A stretch of 64,000 bases of DNA from a virus: IMG/VR virus record IMGVR_UViG_3300005613_000006, positions 1-64,000 of that record. One strand, given 5' to 3'. The notes beneath the pieces were generated by a model. The model ran no database searches. It saw only the letters and a list, made by a program, of their open reading frames with translations, and was not told the DNA's origin. Below are positions 34,678 through 43,617 of the stretch, piece after piece (positions within the stretch are counted from its first letter, which is position 1; every line of letters starts with the position of its first letter). The translations under genes and the position numbers were made by a program.

Positions 34678-35685
34678 ATGGCTGAGAATCAAATCATTGA
34701 ACCAACGCCAGAAATGATTGACCTCCTTCGCAAGAGTGGTAACACGGACGAGAAAATCGCCATTGCCGCTGTTGCTGAGTTGGCTGTCGCTCTCACCACG
34801 CCTTTGCGAGAAGGTATTATGTCGGGCGACATAACTGGCAATATCTACGAAAAAATCAATCTCGAACCCGGCGCAGCCCCAGAATTCCCATTGGACTTCG
34901 TGGCTCCTGGCACCGAGAAGGACTTCGTAGCTTACACTCTACCTAACCACGGTAGAATTCCTGAGCGCAACATCGAAGGTGACTATGTAATGGTCCCCAC
35001 ATACGATGTTGGTTGCTCAATCGACTGGATTTTGAAGTACGCACGCGATGCTCGTTGGGACATCGTGGGCCGCGCAATGCAGGTTCTTCAAGCATCCTTC
35101 ACAAAGAAGACCAACGACGACGCATGGCACACCCTGTTGGCTGCTGCTGTAGACCGTAACATTTTGGTGTACGACTCTGCTGCTGCTGCTGGACAGTTCA
35201 CAAAGAGACTTGTTTCTTTGATGAAGACTGTTATGCGAAGAAATGGTGGTGGTAACAGCACCTCTATCAACCGTGGCAAGCTGACCGACCTTTACGTGTC
35301 GCCAGAGGCTATGGAAGACATGAGGGATTGGGGCGTAGACCAGATTGACGAAATTACTCGTCGTGAAATCTACACCGCTGCTGACGGCACCCTCAATCGT
35401 ATCTTCAACGTAAACCTCCACGACCTTGACGAATTAGGTGTGGGACAAGAGTACCAAAACTTCTTCTTGAATGAGTTGGGTGGTACACTTGAGGCTTCGG
35501 ACGTAGAACTTGTGGTCGGCCTTGACCTTGAGAAGCAAGACAGCTTCGTATGGCCAGTCCGTGAAGAAGTTCACATCCACGAAGACCCCGCTCTCCACCG
35601 TCAGCGACGTGCTGGTTTCTACGGTTGGGGCGAACACGGTTTTGGTGTTCTTGACAACCGTAGAGTCATGGTTGGCTCGTTCTAA
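34678..35685 (+). CDS. Major capsid protein, 335 aa
   Basis: Long helix at the N-terminus (E-M-I-D-L-L-R-K-S-G), then V-A-P-G-T-E-K-D-F-V-A-Y, a spine-helix region (F-T-K-K-T-N-D-D-A-W-H-T-L-L) and D-L-Y-V-S-P-E-A-M-E-D-M-R, which recurs in HK97-fold capsid proteins of tailed phages. AAGGAGAGAG precedes the ATG. A strong terminator follows, so it is the last gene of its transcript, as expected for a protein needed in large amounts. Confidence 0.85.
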   Translation: MAENQIIEPTPEMIDLLRKSGNTDEKIAIAAVAELAVALTTPLREGIMSGDITGNIYEKINLEPGAAPEFPLDFVAPGTEKDFVAYTLPNHGRIPERNIEGDYVMVPTYDVGCSIDWILKYARDARWDIVGRAMQVLQASFTKKTNDDAWHTLLAAAVDRNILVYDSAAAAGQFTKRLVSLMKTVMRRNGGGNSTSINRGKLTDLYVSPEAMEDMRDWGVDQIDEITRREIYTAADGTLNRIFNVNLHDLDELGVGQEYQNFFLNELGGTLEASDVELVVGLDLEKQDSFVWPVREEVHIHEDPALHRQRRAGFYGWGEHGFGVLDNRRVMVGSF

Positions 35686-35712
35686 GCGAAGAACCGATTG
35701 TTCATCATAAAT

Positions 35713-35759
35713 AGGGAGTTAGCGGCGGCAGCACGCTGTCGCTGCTCCCTCTTTTTTTT
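35713..35759 (+). terminator. Rho-independent terminator after capsid gene
   Basis: AGGGAG/CTCCCT outer stem and AGCGGC/CGCTGCT inner pairing, then eight T. Confidence 0.9.
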
Positions 35760-35777
35760 GACTTAGGAGAAACAACT

Positions 35778-36266
35778 ATGGCGTGGTCTGACAATATGAT
35801 TCCACTGTTCCGCGCCTATTCGGGTGATGCGGTCGCTCCGTATACATACGACAACGCGCGCGTTGAACAACTACTTGTCTCTGCTGCTCCTATGGTTTTG
35901 ATGGAGTTGGACTTTGATAATGACTACATTGTAGATATAGTAGGCATTAGCATTGCCCCCGACCCAACAGAAACGGGTGAGCAAGACTTTGAAACTTTGG
36001 TTGCGCTCAAGGCTGCTTGTATAGTGGCCATGTCTGAGTATCGCACCGCTGCTGGACAAGCAATGGCGGTTCGCGATGGCCCATCGGCTATCGACACACG
36101 GGCTCGCGTGGCTAGTCTCAAGGAGGTGGCAAAAGACAGGTGTGAAGCGTACAACAGAGCTAGAATGGCCTACGCCCTTGACGGCGGGCTTTCTGGTGCT
36201 GCTATTGTCGGTCCTCATTTAACCGCAGAAAGTGAAGGAGCCGGTGGCTCTGGCCAAGGGAGATAA
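35778..36266 (+). CDS. Head-tail adaptor-like protein, 162 aa
   Basis: Helical protein (V-E-Q-L-L-V-S-A-A-P-M-V-L-M-E-L, F-E-T-L-V-A-L-K-A-A-C-I-V-A-M) with a Gly-rich tail, first gene after the capsid. Helical adaptors of the gp6/gp15 type lie here in related maps. Identification by position. Confidence 0.6.
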   Translation: MAWSDNMIPLFRAYSGDAVAPYTYDNARVEQLLVSAAPMVLMELDFDNDYIVDIVGISIAPDPTETGEQDFETLVALKAACIVAMSEYRTAAGQAMAVRDGPSAIDTRARVASLKEVAKDRCEAYNRARMAYALDGGLSGAAIVGPHLTAESEGAGGSGQGR

Positions 36267-36268
36267 TC

Positions 36269-36448
36269 ATGGCATTTGGTGACCCAGTAGTACAAAAGGC
36301 GAAAGCCAGCGAAGAAAGAACCGAGGGCGAGGCTGTTGTCGCTACTCAGCCCGATGGTCAATTTGAATCAACGGACGACCGAGGCAAAGAAATTCCTGTC
36401 CCGGTTGATACAATAAGTGACAAATACAAGAACCGCTTTGACTTTTAA
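36269..36448 (+). CDS. Small acidic protein, 59 aa
   Basis: M-A-F-G-D-P-V-V-Q-K-A-K-A, then Glu/Asp-rich, ending D-K-Y-K-N-R-F-D-F. A minor virion or connector protein by context. It starts two bases after the adaptor gene stops. Confidence 0.65.
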   Translation: MAFGDPVVQKAKASEERTEGEAVVATQPDGQFESTDDRGKEIPVPVDTISDKYKNRFDF

Positions 36449-36460
36449 TAGGGGGCTCTC

Positions 36461-37453
36461 ATGTCTGATTATGTGAGAAAGATAAAGCCCGAACCTCCTG
36501 TTGAACCCATGTGGGAAGCGGGTATGGCTGTCGGCTCAGAAGGTGGGGATGGTGCCGATGGTATCCAAACAAACCATGACCGCGCGTATGAACGCGAGGG
36601 TCTACCCGACCTACTAGACGACCGCCTCGACAACCCCGAGGGTTGGCTATGGTCTGTTGACGGTGTTGATAATATCAACGGCAATGTAGACTTCATTGCT
36701 GGCGCTGGCATGTCCATCGTACCGAATAACGTAACGAAGACCATTACGTTCATTGCATCAGGTGGCGGTGGCGACAACTACACTGTAATGTGTAGCTCAA
36801 ATGACACTACGCCTGGATTTCTTGAAGACAAGCTAGTAACAAGCGTCGGAACCAATACTACCGACATACTCGAAACAACTACGCTAAACGACGGTGCCAA
36901 CGAACGAGTTCAGGTTCAGTTGGATACAGATAGACTGCTTCAAACCTACGTTGGCGTTGGTAAAATCGACTTACCACCAGTTGTGTGGGACGATACGACT
37001 GCGGGAGCTACATGGCGCATTATTGGCAAGATTCCAGTTTGGGCTTTCTCGGCCAGTGCCCTTCGCTACATTCGACACACAACTAGGCTTCCCGTAAACG
37101 TAGACCTAACCACTATCAACCCTCGTCTAGTCATTGACTACGCCCCTGCTGACAACCAGACAAGTGGAGACCAGTGCCGCTGGCGCGCTCAGATGACCTA
37201 CATTACAAATGGAGAGTTGTTGACAAAGGCCATTGATGAAACTGTTGCGATAAGCGCTGATGTTCCTACGGCCCAAGACGAGAAGGACTCTGTGGTGATT
37301 GAGTTAGACCGTACTCTTATGGCTGCTGGGGATTTGGTAAGTATTGAGATTAGCCGTAACATATCTCATGTAGACGATGACCGCAACGGCGAAATCTACA
37401 TTTCGTATGTCAAACTTCTCTATGAGAAGGCAGCACTAGACGAAGGTAGCTAA
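36461..37453 (+). CDS. Virion protein with C-terminal beta domain, 330 aa
   Basis: Pro-rich start, a Gly-rich collar (G-S-E-G-G-D-G-A-D-G), then F-I-A-G-A-G-M-S-I-V and a beta-sandwich-like C-terminus (about 165-325). It resembles fibre or collar proteins attached to head or neck. No exact family recognised. GGGGG then ATG. Confidence 0.6.
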   Translation: MSDYVRKIKPEPPVEPMWEAGMAVGSEGGDGADGIQTNHDRAYEREGLPDLLDDRLDNPEGWLWSVDGVDNINGNVDFIAGAGMSIVPNNVTKTITFIASGGGGDNYTVMCSSNDTTPGFLEDKLVTSVGTNTTDILETTTLNDGANERVQVQLDTDRLLQTYVGVGKIDLPPVVWDDTTAGATWRIIGKIPVWAFSASALRYIRHTTRLPVNVDLTTINPRLVIDYAPADNQTSGDQCRWRAQMTYITNGELLTKAIDETVAISADVPTAQDEKDSVVIELDRTLMAAGDLVSIEISRNISHVDDDRNGEIYISYVKLLYEKAALDEGS

Positions 37454-37464
37454 GGAGAATAAGC

Positions 37465-37863
37465 ATGTCAAAATTAGTTAGAGTACATGACACTGTGGAA
37501 GGCGGCGTTAGTTGGCAGGAACTTCTTCCTGGTGACCTTGGTGGTGGCGGGGTTGGACAAGTAGTAACTGGCACATACACAGGTGACGGCGCAGCAAGTC
37601 AAGCGATTACTGGCTTGGGTTTCAAACCTAAGTACCTCAGAATTTATGAACGCAAGACTACTGCCGCTTCAACGACAAATCCAACCATCACGACAGACAG
37701 AATTATAGACGACCACGTTAGTGGTATGTCGATTGACTGCGACTCCACGTTCAAGACAAGGGCGGGAATCATCATCTCATTGGACGCCGATGGGTTTACC
37801 GTTGGTACAACTAGTACACCAAATGTCAGTGGCACAGTTTACAGCTACGTGGCGATAGGATAA
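37465..37863 (+). CDS. Beta-rich virion protein, 132 aa
   Basis: G-T-Y-T-G-D-G-A-A-S-Q-A-I-T-G-L-G-F-K-P-K-Y-L and later F-T-V-G-T-T-S-T-P-N-V, a pattern frequent in phage head-fibre and tail-fibre proteins. Probably part of the same appendage as its neighbours. Confidence 0.6.
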   Translation: MSKLVRVHDTVEGGVSWQELLPGDLGGGGVGQVVTGTYTGDGAASQAITGLGFKPKYLRIYERKTTAASTTNPTITTDRIIDDHVSGMSIDCDSTFKTRAGIIISLDADGFTVGTTSTPNVSGTVYSYVAIG

Positions 37864-37875
37864 GGAGGCGTAAGC

Positions 37876-38457
37876 ATGAAAGTTTTCTACGACTCGGCTG
37901 ACAACAACCAAGTACAGGCGTTCTACACCTGTGACACAAACTCGACAGCATGGGCGGCATTTAATGAAATCACAGTTGACGACCCTACTCGTCAAGCAGA
38001 GATACTACAATATGGCCGCGATTGTCGTTTGACGATTGTGGACAGTGTGGTGACTGCGGTAGTGCCGTATGACCACCCAACTGACCACAGCCTAGACAAC
38101 CACAAAGCAACGAAGTGCGCGGCGATTGACGCCAAAAGCCAAGAGCTAATAGCTGCGGGTTTTGAGTACAGCGGCAAAACCTTCTCATTATCTGCGAATG
38201 CCCAAATGAAGGTGTTGGGTTTGCGCACTGCCGTACTGGCGGGAGCGTTAGTGGAACCTGACGGTTATCCTATCCCATACGCATGTATGGATGAAACAAC
38301 ATACATAATAGCCGCAGAAGCAGATGTGGTTGGGTTGTTCAACGCTGGATTTGTCCGAATGCAGACCGTCCTCGTTGGTGGCGCGACGCTGAAAGGCGCA
38401 TGTATGGCGGCTGCTGACCAAGCGGCTCTTGACGCAATCGTTGACACCAGAGAATAA
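37876..38457 (+). CDS. DUF4376-like virion protein, 193 aa
   Basis: The middle (K-A-T-K-C-A-A-I-D-A-K-S-Q-E-L-I-A-A-G and F-S-L-S-A-N-A-Q-M-K-V-L-G-L) has the shape of the DUF4376 module of tail-fibre and other virion proteins. GGAGG precedes the ATG. Function not established. Confidence 0.6.
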   Translation: MKVFYDSADNNQVQAFYTCDTNSTAWAAFNEITVDDPTRQAEILQYGRDCRLTIVDSVVTAVVPYDHPTDHSLDNHKATKCAAIDAKSQELIAAGFEYSGKTFSLSANAQMKVLGLRTAVLAGALVEPDGYPIPYACMDETTYIIAAEADVVGLFNAGFVRMQTVLVGGATLKGACMAAADQAALDAIVDTRE

Positions 38458-38465
38458 GGTGAAAC

Positions 38466-39005
38466 ATGAGCGGCAAATTTCCAGCATGGGGCGACTTCGA
38501 CATTCCGACAGAACTCATTGACCTCCATGAGTGGGTGGCTGATGCGTTCATAGACGATGAGTTTGGGCACGACTGTAAGCTTATGTACCCACAGCAAGAC
38601 AGTCAGTGCCCCAACTGTATTCGTGACCCAAAGACCAAGCAATCAAGTGGCATCTACAACGGCACCGGACCACACCCGTTTGAGCCGCACACCGTATGCC
38701 CGTATTGTGGAGGCGCTGGACGAGAAGTCGATAATCCGACTGACCCGATTCGTCTTCGTATCTATTGGGACCGCAAAAGCTGGATTGACATTGGGGTGCA
38801 GTTTGACGTAGCAGACGGCGTAGCTATGACGATTGGCTACATGGTAGACCTTCCAAAAGTAGAGAAGGCAGAATACATAATTTTGGAGAAGCCCGTTGAA
38901 GGCATCCGGCGCTGGGCCGTTGAGAGAGAAGGCGAAGCCGTGCCTTGGGGCTTTCATCACGACCGATACTTCCTACAATATGTGAGGCGATTACGTGGCG
39001 GCTAA
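38466..39005 (+). CDS. Neck/head-closure protein with zinc site, 179 aa
   Basis: C-P-N-C-I-R-D and C-P-Y-C-G-G-A-G enclose G-T-G-P-H-P-F, a zinc ribbon seen in connector-region proteins of several phages; the C-terminal half is beta-rich. It lies between fibre-like genes and the tail-end genes, consistent with head closure. Confidence 0.6.
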   Translation: MSGKFPAWGDFDIPTELIDLHEWVADAFIDDEFGHDCKLMYPQQDSQCPNCIRDPKTKQSSGIYNGTGPHPFEPHTVCPYCGGAGREVDNPTDPIRLRIYWDRKSWIDIGVQFDVADGVAMTIGYMVDLPKVEKAEYIILEKPVEGIRRWAVEREGEAVPWGFHHDRYFLQYVRRLRGG

Positions 39006-39675
39006 TAGTATAGGGCTAGGGGTACAGTTGAAACTACGTACCCGACCAGCAACCCTACGCAGAGAGATAACGTCAGCCATAGCCAGACAGTTGAATAAGA
39101 GATGGACGCACAACACGGGTTTGCGTGGGGTGATTGATACTGGCGTGTCTAACATTTTGCTACAGGGAATGCAGCGGTCACCCGAATATGATGAATTGAT
39201 TTCAGAAAGCGGCAGACTTCGCCAGGAGTTGGGGTTACCATTTCCAAAAACAATGGTAGACCCCATTGTGCAGAAAGCTGCTGATACTGTACGGGTGGTT
39301 TTCATGCCCTTTCGCTCACAGGGAAGAAGGGTGGTGGGAACAGTGCGTGTAACGGCGCTTCCCAACAACTTTGAAGACCTATTGGTAGCAGAGCCCACCG
39401 GCTCTTATGTCACAGAAGATGGTAAGACTATTCAGTGGCTTGACTGGATGCTTCGGCTTGGCGACCGCATCATTGTGTTGGAACACCGGATTGAATATCG
39501 TCCTGGGCCATCCCGAACAGATTCCTACGTTATGGTTCCTGCTCCCGCGCATGGTTGGAAAGTTCCATCTGAGTATTCTGGCGTAGTTGGAAACAACTTC
39601 ATCACACGGTCGGCTGATGCTGTTGCTCCTCAAATAGGGGATTTCATTGGGCGCAAATTAAGAGGGGCATTGTAA
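38995..39675 (+). CDS. Tail-completion/neck protein, 226 aa
   Basis: GTG start inside the previous gene. R-R-E-I-T-S-A-I-A-R-Q-L-N-K and V-V-G-T-V-R-V-T-A-L-P-N-N-F-E-D-L-L; mixed helices then strands. Position and length fit a tail terminator or HK97 gp10-type neck protein; not proven. Confidence 0.5.
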   Translation: MAANSIGLGVQLKLRTRPATLRREITSAIARQLNKRWTHNTGLRGVIDTGVSNILLQGMQRSPEYDELISESGRLRQELGLPFPKTMVDPIVQKAADTVRVVFMPFRSQGRRVVGTVRVTALPNNFEDLLVAEPTGSYVTEDGKTIQWLDWMLRLGDRIIVLEHRIEYRPGPSRTDSYVMVPAPAHGWKVPSEYSGVVGNNFITRSADAVAPQIGDFIGRKLRGAL

Positions 39676-40646
39676 TGGCACTGAGAGACTGGACACGATT
39701 CAAAGGCGTCACGGCACTTGACCGAGACTGGCTAAGTCAGAACGTCTTGTATGGTGTGATAGACTGGGCCAAATGGGCTCTGTTGAACGTCGGTGGTTAT
39801 CAGAATATCGGCCTTGGTCATCCAGGGTTTCTTGGGGGCGACGGAAGCGCCCTACGCTCCGTTACTGACCCCAACTTTACCAATGGTCAAGTCTGGGAAG
39901 GCTTTCGGTCAGATTGGGTTTGGGAGACAGGTATTGACTGGCCTGTTCAGCCCGTGGCAATTACTGGTGTTTGGGTCAACAACACTTTTTCCACTGACAC
40001 AGGAGCCTATCCTCACTACATTGATTATCCCCGTGGTAGGGTGGTGTTTAATAATCCGCTCGGCCCCACTGATTTTGTACATGCAGAGTTTTCCCACCGC
40101 ACGCTAAATGTAGTCAAGTCAGAGGAACATTGGTTTCAAGAGTTGATGTACGATTCATACAGGTATGACCGTGCAGATTATATGACCGCCGGTTCTGGCA
40201 ACTGGGACCAGTTGGCGCAGACACGCAGGCAAATGCCTGTAGTTGGCGTAGAACTAGTTAACCGCCGTGGTTACAAGGGTTATCAATTAGGTGGTGGTCA
40301 ATGGGTGTTCCAAGACATACTGTTTTACGTATGTGCAGAGAATAGCGATGACGCCCGACAATACGCTGACATATTTGCAAATCAAAATGACATGACAATC
40401 TGGATTCCCAATCGTGGTCTTATGAAAGAAGACGCGAGGTATCCGATTGACCTGGATTACCGTGGTGTTCCACTGGCAAATCCCATGCAGTTTCCACAAA
40501 TAGTGGCCCCCACTGGCCAAGGTGGATTCCAATGGCGAAAGGTCCAGTTTACCAACACTCACGAAGATGGCATGGAACCCGTAAATAACTGGTTGTATCG
40601 CCGTGTGGTTCGCTCCTCGTTGGAGATAATCATGGAAAACATCTAA
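39675..40646 (+). CDS. Virion protein (connector or tail terminator), 323 aa
   Basis: W-A-K-W-A-L-L-N-V-G-G-Y, F-R-S-D-W-V-W-E-T-G-I-D-W and Y-C-x-style aromatic strands. Beta-rich, no named family recognised. Start overlaps the previous stop as TAATG. It is the last gene before the tail tube promoter. Confidence 0.55.
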   Translation: MALRDWTRFKGVTALDRDWLSQNVLYGVIDWAKWALLNVGGYQNIGLGHPGFLGGDGSALRSVTDPNFTNGQVWEGFRSDWVWETGIDWPVQPVAITGVWVNNTFSTDTGAYPHYIDYPRGRVVFNNPLGPTDFVHAEFSHRTLNVVKSEEHWFQELMYDSYRYDRADYMTAGSGNWDQLAQTRRQMPVVGVELVNRRGYKGYQLGGGQWVFQDILFYVCAENSDDARQYADIFANQNDMTIWIPNRGLMKEDARYPIDLDYRGVPLANPMQFPQIVAPTGQGGFQWRKVQFTNTHEDGMEPVNNWLYRRVVRSSLEIIMENI

Positions 40647-40664
40647 ATGGTGTATAATAGAGTA
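40645..40664 (+). promoter_or_regulatory. Rightward-family promoter before tail tube gene
   Basis: AATGGTG-TATAAT-AGAGTAG, no -35 box. Confidence 0.7.
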
Positions 40665-40705
40665 GCCTAGCTTCCGTATAAGATAGTTAACAAGGAGATA
40701 GAAAA

Positions 40706-41824
40706 GTGGCTAATAACCGAATTTTCTACGCCTGCCAAAAAGCCGGAATCGCTCCTGCCGCGTCGTATGCGTTTCAGACTATCCGAGGTCTCCAAACCTT
40801 GGGTATCACAACGACATTCAACCTAGAGCAAGTGTTCGAGATTGGTCAACTGGCAATCTATGAAAATATCGAGGGTATTCCCGACGTGGAAGTTACCACC
40901 GAGAAAGTCATGGATGGGTACTCTCCTGTATACTGTCAAGCAACGCAGGGTTCTCCTGACTCTACGTTGGTTGGTCGCTCAAATTCTATCTGCAACCTTG
41001 GTGTTGCTATCTACGCTGACACAGCACAGTCTGCCTATGGCGCTCCTCTACAGGAAGTCCACATGTCGGGTATGTATGTGTCGAGCATTGGATACAACGT
41101 CACAGTTGATGGAAACGCTACTGAAAGTGTAACCCTCGTTGGTAACAACAAAGTGTGGGTTGGTGTCGCAGGCGAAAGCAACGGCACATTCACTGAAGTG
41201 GTTAATCCTGCTGGTGGTAGCATTCAGAATAACAATGACCAGCCAATGGCAATCAGCGGCTCTGGCGGTGTAAACCGTCGAGAGGACGTATTGTTTGGTT
41301 CAGACCTAGTTCGCCATACCATCTTGCCGCCTGAAATTCCAGGCATCATTGACAAGGGGTTGGGAAGTGGTACGAACGAGTTGGACGGCGACGGTCACTA
41401 CGGTGCCCACGTTCAATCCATAAACATTACCGCTGACCTTGGCCGTGAAGAGTTGTTTGAACTTGGTCGAAAGGGTACGTATCACCGATTCGTAACCTTC
41501 CCAGTTGAAGTTACAAGCGAAATCACCCTGATTGGTATTTCTGGTGACATGATTAGTGCCACTGAAGAAGGAATTTACCAAGTATCTGGTAGTGGTGCCG
41601 TTTGTGGTCGATACAACTTGGAAGACCAAGTAGTTATTCTGCGCTTGTGCGAAGGTCTACAGGTAGACTGCGGCAATAAGAACAAGCTGTCAACGGTCGG
41701 CGTGACAGGTGGAGATGCTGGTGGTGGAAACGTAGAAATTACGTACACCTACACGACATTCAACGACATGGATGTTCAGCACCCTCAAGACCCAGACGCA
41801 ACTACACGTCGAGTCATGCCGTAA
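40706..41824 (+). CDS. Major tail tube protein, 372 aa
   Basis: V-T-V-D-G-N-A-T-E-S-V-T-L-V-G-N-N-K-V-W and I-T-A-D-L-G-R-E-E-L-F-E-L-G-R-K-G with F-V-T-F-P-V-E-V-T-S-E-I occur in tail tube proteins of long-tailed phages. GTG start preceded by AAGGAGATAG. Own promoter and own terminator, as for an abundant protein. Confidence 0.75.
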   Translation: MANNRIFYACQKAGIAPAASYAFQTIRGLQTLGITTTFNLEQVFEIGQLAIYENIEGIPDVEVTTEKVMDGYSPVYCQATQGSPDSTLVGRSNSICNLGVAIYADTAQSAYGAPLQEVHMSGMYVSSIGYNVTVDGNATESVTLVGNNKVWVGVAGESNGTFTEVVNPAGGSIQNNNDQPMAISGSGGVNRREDVLFGSDLVRHTILPPEIPGIIDKGLGSGTNELDGDGHYGAHVQSINITADLGREELFELGRKGTYHRFVTFPVEVTSEITLIGISGDMISATEEGIYQVSGSGAVCGRYNLEDQVVILRLCEGLQVDCGNKNKLSTVGVTGGDAGGGNVEITYTYTTFNDMDVQHPQDPDATTRRVMP

Positions 41825-41835
41825 ATGCGGAAATA

Positions 41836-41873
41836 GGACGTAGGGGTTTCGCGGCCCCTGCGTCCATTTTTTC
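41836..41873 (+). terminator. Rho-independent terminator after tail tube gene
   Basis: GGACGTAGGGG pairs with CCCCTGCGTCC (one wobble), then ATTTTTT. Confidence 0.9.
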
Positions 41874-41905
41874 ACTGGTATTAGGAATTGAACAAGGAAC
41901 TAACG

Positions 41906-42229
41906 ATGAATGAACAGGAACAATCCCTACCCCCTGGACTCAAAGTCCCTCTTGATACGGTCGATGCTGACCAACTGCCTCGTAGTGAACCTCTCAACTA
42001 CGAACTCGTATGCTATCTCGTAGGAGATATGTATATCGAGAACGTCCTGGCCCGTCGTGCCCAGCGTGAACAATTTGAGGCAGTAACTACCCAACTAAGA
42101 GAACTGGCTGATGGTCTAAAGGTAGAGAACGATATGTTAAAGAAAGAGTTGGCCAAGCATGAAGGAATACGAGAAAGAACTCCACCTAGCCAGGATTCTG
42201 TCGGGCCGCGTGAAGGCCACGGTGGGTAA
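41906..42229 (+). CDS. Tail assembly chaperone-like protein, 107 aa
   Basis: Starts M-N-E-Q-E-Q-S-L-P-P-G; the C-terminal half is a helix likely to form a coiled coil. Tail assembly chaperones lie between tail tube and tape measure genes. It overlaps the next gene by 71 bases in another frame; I saw no classical slippery heptamer in the overlap. Confidence 0.5.
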   Translation: MNEQEQSLPPGLKVPLDTVDADQLPRSEPLNYELVCYLVGDMYIENVLARRAQREQFEAVTTQLRELADGLKVENDMLKKELAKHEGIRERTPPSQDSVGPREGHGG

Positions 42230-43205
42230 AGAGGTTTTCTACGTTGCTCAAGCTACTCCAATACAACGAGCCGAAGCGCATGAAATATACATGGAGATGA
42301 TGCAGAAGACGCGCTTCGATGATATGCTGACCGATGAAGCAATGTGTCAGCAGTTGATGGACAGCGACCTGTGGACAGAGAAGCAACAAAAGGCCCTCGA
42401 TGATGGACCCAAGGTTCTTGAACAACTCAAGGTACAACTGTATCAGGCTCACCGAAAATTTCAAAGTAAACATGTGCGGCTGATACGCAAGCAATTAGAT
42501 AAGACCCGAAAGGGACTTAACAAGCTGCACAACATGCGCCACACAAAGGACGTTATGACTTGTGAGGGCTTAGCCGAGATTGCCAAAGTGGAACACTTGG
42601 TATACAGTGGGGCCAAGAATGTTTCAGACAATCCACGCTTGTTAGATGACAGCGACACACTAAAGAAGGTAACAGCACAATTCCTGCAAGCGCGCGTGCC
42701 GGAAAGAATACTTCGTGAGATAGCGCGTACTGAACCCTGGCGCGGGTTATGGAGTGTGAGTAAAGCAGAGGGCAGTCTGCTAGGTATCCCTGCGGTAATG
42801 GTAACAGAGGACCAGAAAGCGTTAGTGGTTTGGTCACGTATTTATGACAGTGTGTACGAAAGTATGGATTGTCCCGGCGAGCCTATTATCAGAGATAATG
42901 ACTTGTTGGATGGCTGGTTAACGGTACAGCATCGCAAACGTGAGGCTGAACGTAAGAAGAGAGAGGGCGACGAACACGCCAGTAAGGTCAAGAACGCCCA
43001 AGAAGTCTTTATCCCCGTACAGAGCGCTGAAGATGCGCGACGGGTTGAGGCTTTGAATGACCAAAGAGCGAAGCTGTTGAAAGCACAGCGCTCAAAGGCG
43101 TTAGAAAAGAGGGGCACAATTCGCGAGCAAGATATGCCAGACTCACAACTCAAGTTGCGGGCACAGGCTATGGCAGAAGCGAGAGCAGCCGCTAAGAAAA
43201 AGTAA
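42159..43205 (+). CDS. Tail assembly protein, 348 aa
   Basis: Mostly helical: H-L-A-R-I-L-S-G-R-V-K-A-T-V-G-K-E, D-L-W-T-E-K-Q-Q-K-A-L-D-D-G and a basic C-terminal coiled coil rich in Lys, Arg, Ala. By position between tube and tape measure it may act as chaperone for the tape measure. No family proven. Confidence 0.55.
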   Translation: MKEYEKELHLARILSGRVKATVGKEVFYVAQATPIQRAEAHEIYMEMMQKTRFDDMLTDEAMCQQLMDSDLWTEKQQKALDDGPKVLEQLKVQLYQAHRKFQSKHVRLIRKQLDKTRKGLNKLHNMRHTKDVMTCEGLAEIAKVEHLVYSGAKNVSDNPRLLDDSDTLKKVTAQFLQARVPERILREIARTEPWRGLWSVSKAEGSLLGIPAVMVTEDQKALVVWSRIYDSVYESMDCPGEPIIRDNDLLDGWLTVQHRKREAERKKREGDEHASKVKNAQEVFIPVQSAEDARRVEALNDQRAKLLKAQRSKALEKRGTIREQDMPDSQLKLRAQAMAEARAAAKKK

Positions 43206-43215
43206 GGAGTGAATT

Positions 43216-43617
43216 ATGGAAGAAGGACAGAAGAGACCTTTATCGCACACTCAGCTTAAAGAGTTGAGCGCCAAGGCGAAAGAGGCGAACCGACAGAAAT
43301 ATCTGGAGCAGTCGCGCAAACGCCTTGACAAAATCATGTGTACAAAGATTCGTACATCATTCATCGGGTCTTTGGATGCATTTGAACAGGTGTTTGGTTT
43401 TCTTTGGGGTCATGGCAAGAAAGAAGAAGACAAAACCGAAGAAGAGAAGCAAATGTTCCAGTTGTGGGCACAGGCCCGTACTGAGGTTCTGAACAATGGT
43501 AACAACCAGTTGAGAGGGGCCAGAAATGAAATCGCAAACCATACCGTAAGTTGGAATCGGTATCACTTGGATTTGCCCGTTAAACCTAGAGAAGAGGAGA
43601 ACGACGATGGCGAGTAA
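43216..43617 (+). CDS. Helical tail-region protein, 133 aa
   Basis: Charged helix at the N-terminus (L-S-A-K-A-K-E-A-N-R-Q-K-Y-L-E-Q) and a second helix around F-G-F-L-W-G-H-G-K-K-E-E. AAGGAG before the ATG. Overlaps the next start by 11 bases. Confidence 0.55.
   Translation: MEEGQKRPLSHTQLKELSAKAKEANRQKYLEQSRKRLDKIMCTKIRTSFIGSLDAFEQVFGFLWGHGKKEEDKTEEEKQMFQLWAQARTEVLNNGNNQLRGARNEIANHTVSWNRYHLDLPVKPREEENDDGE

Noticed and set aside
41906-43205. Programmed frameshift between the two tail-assembly genes
   Set aside because: The genes overlap by 71 bases but I found no X-XXY-YYZ slippery site in the overlap, and the second gene has its own ATG. Ribosome profiling could still show one.
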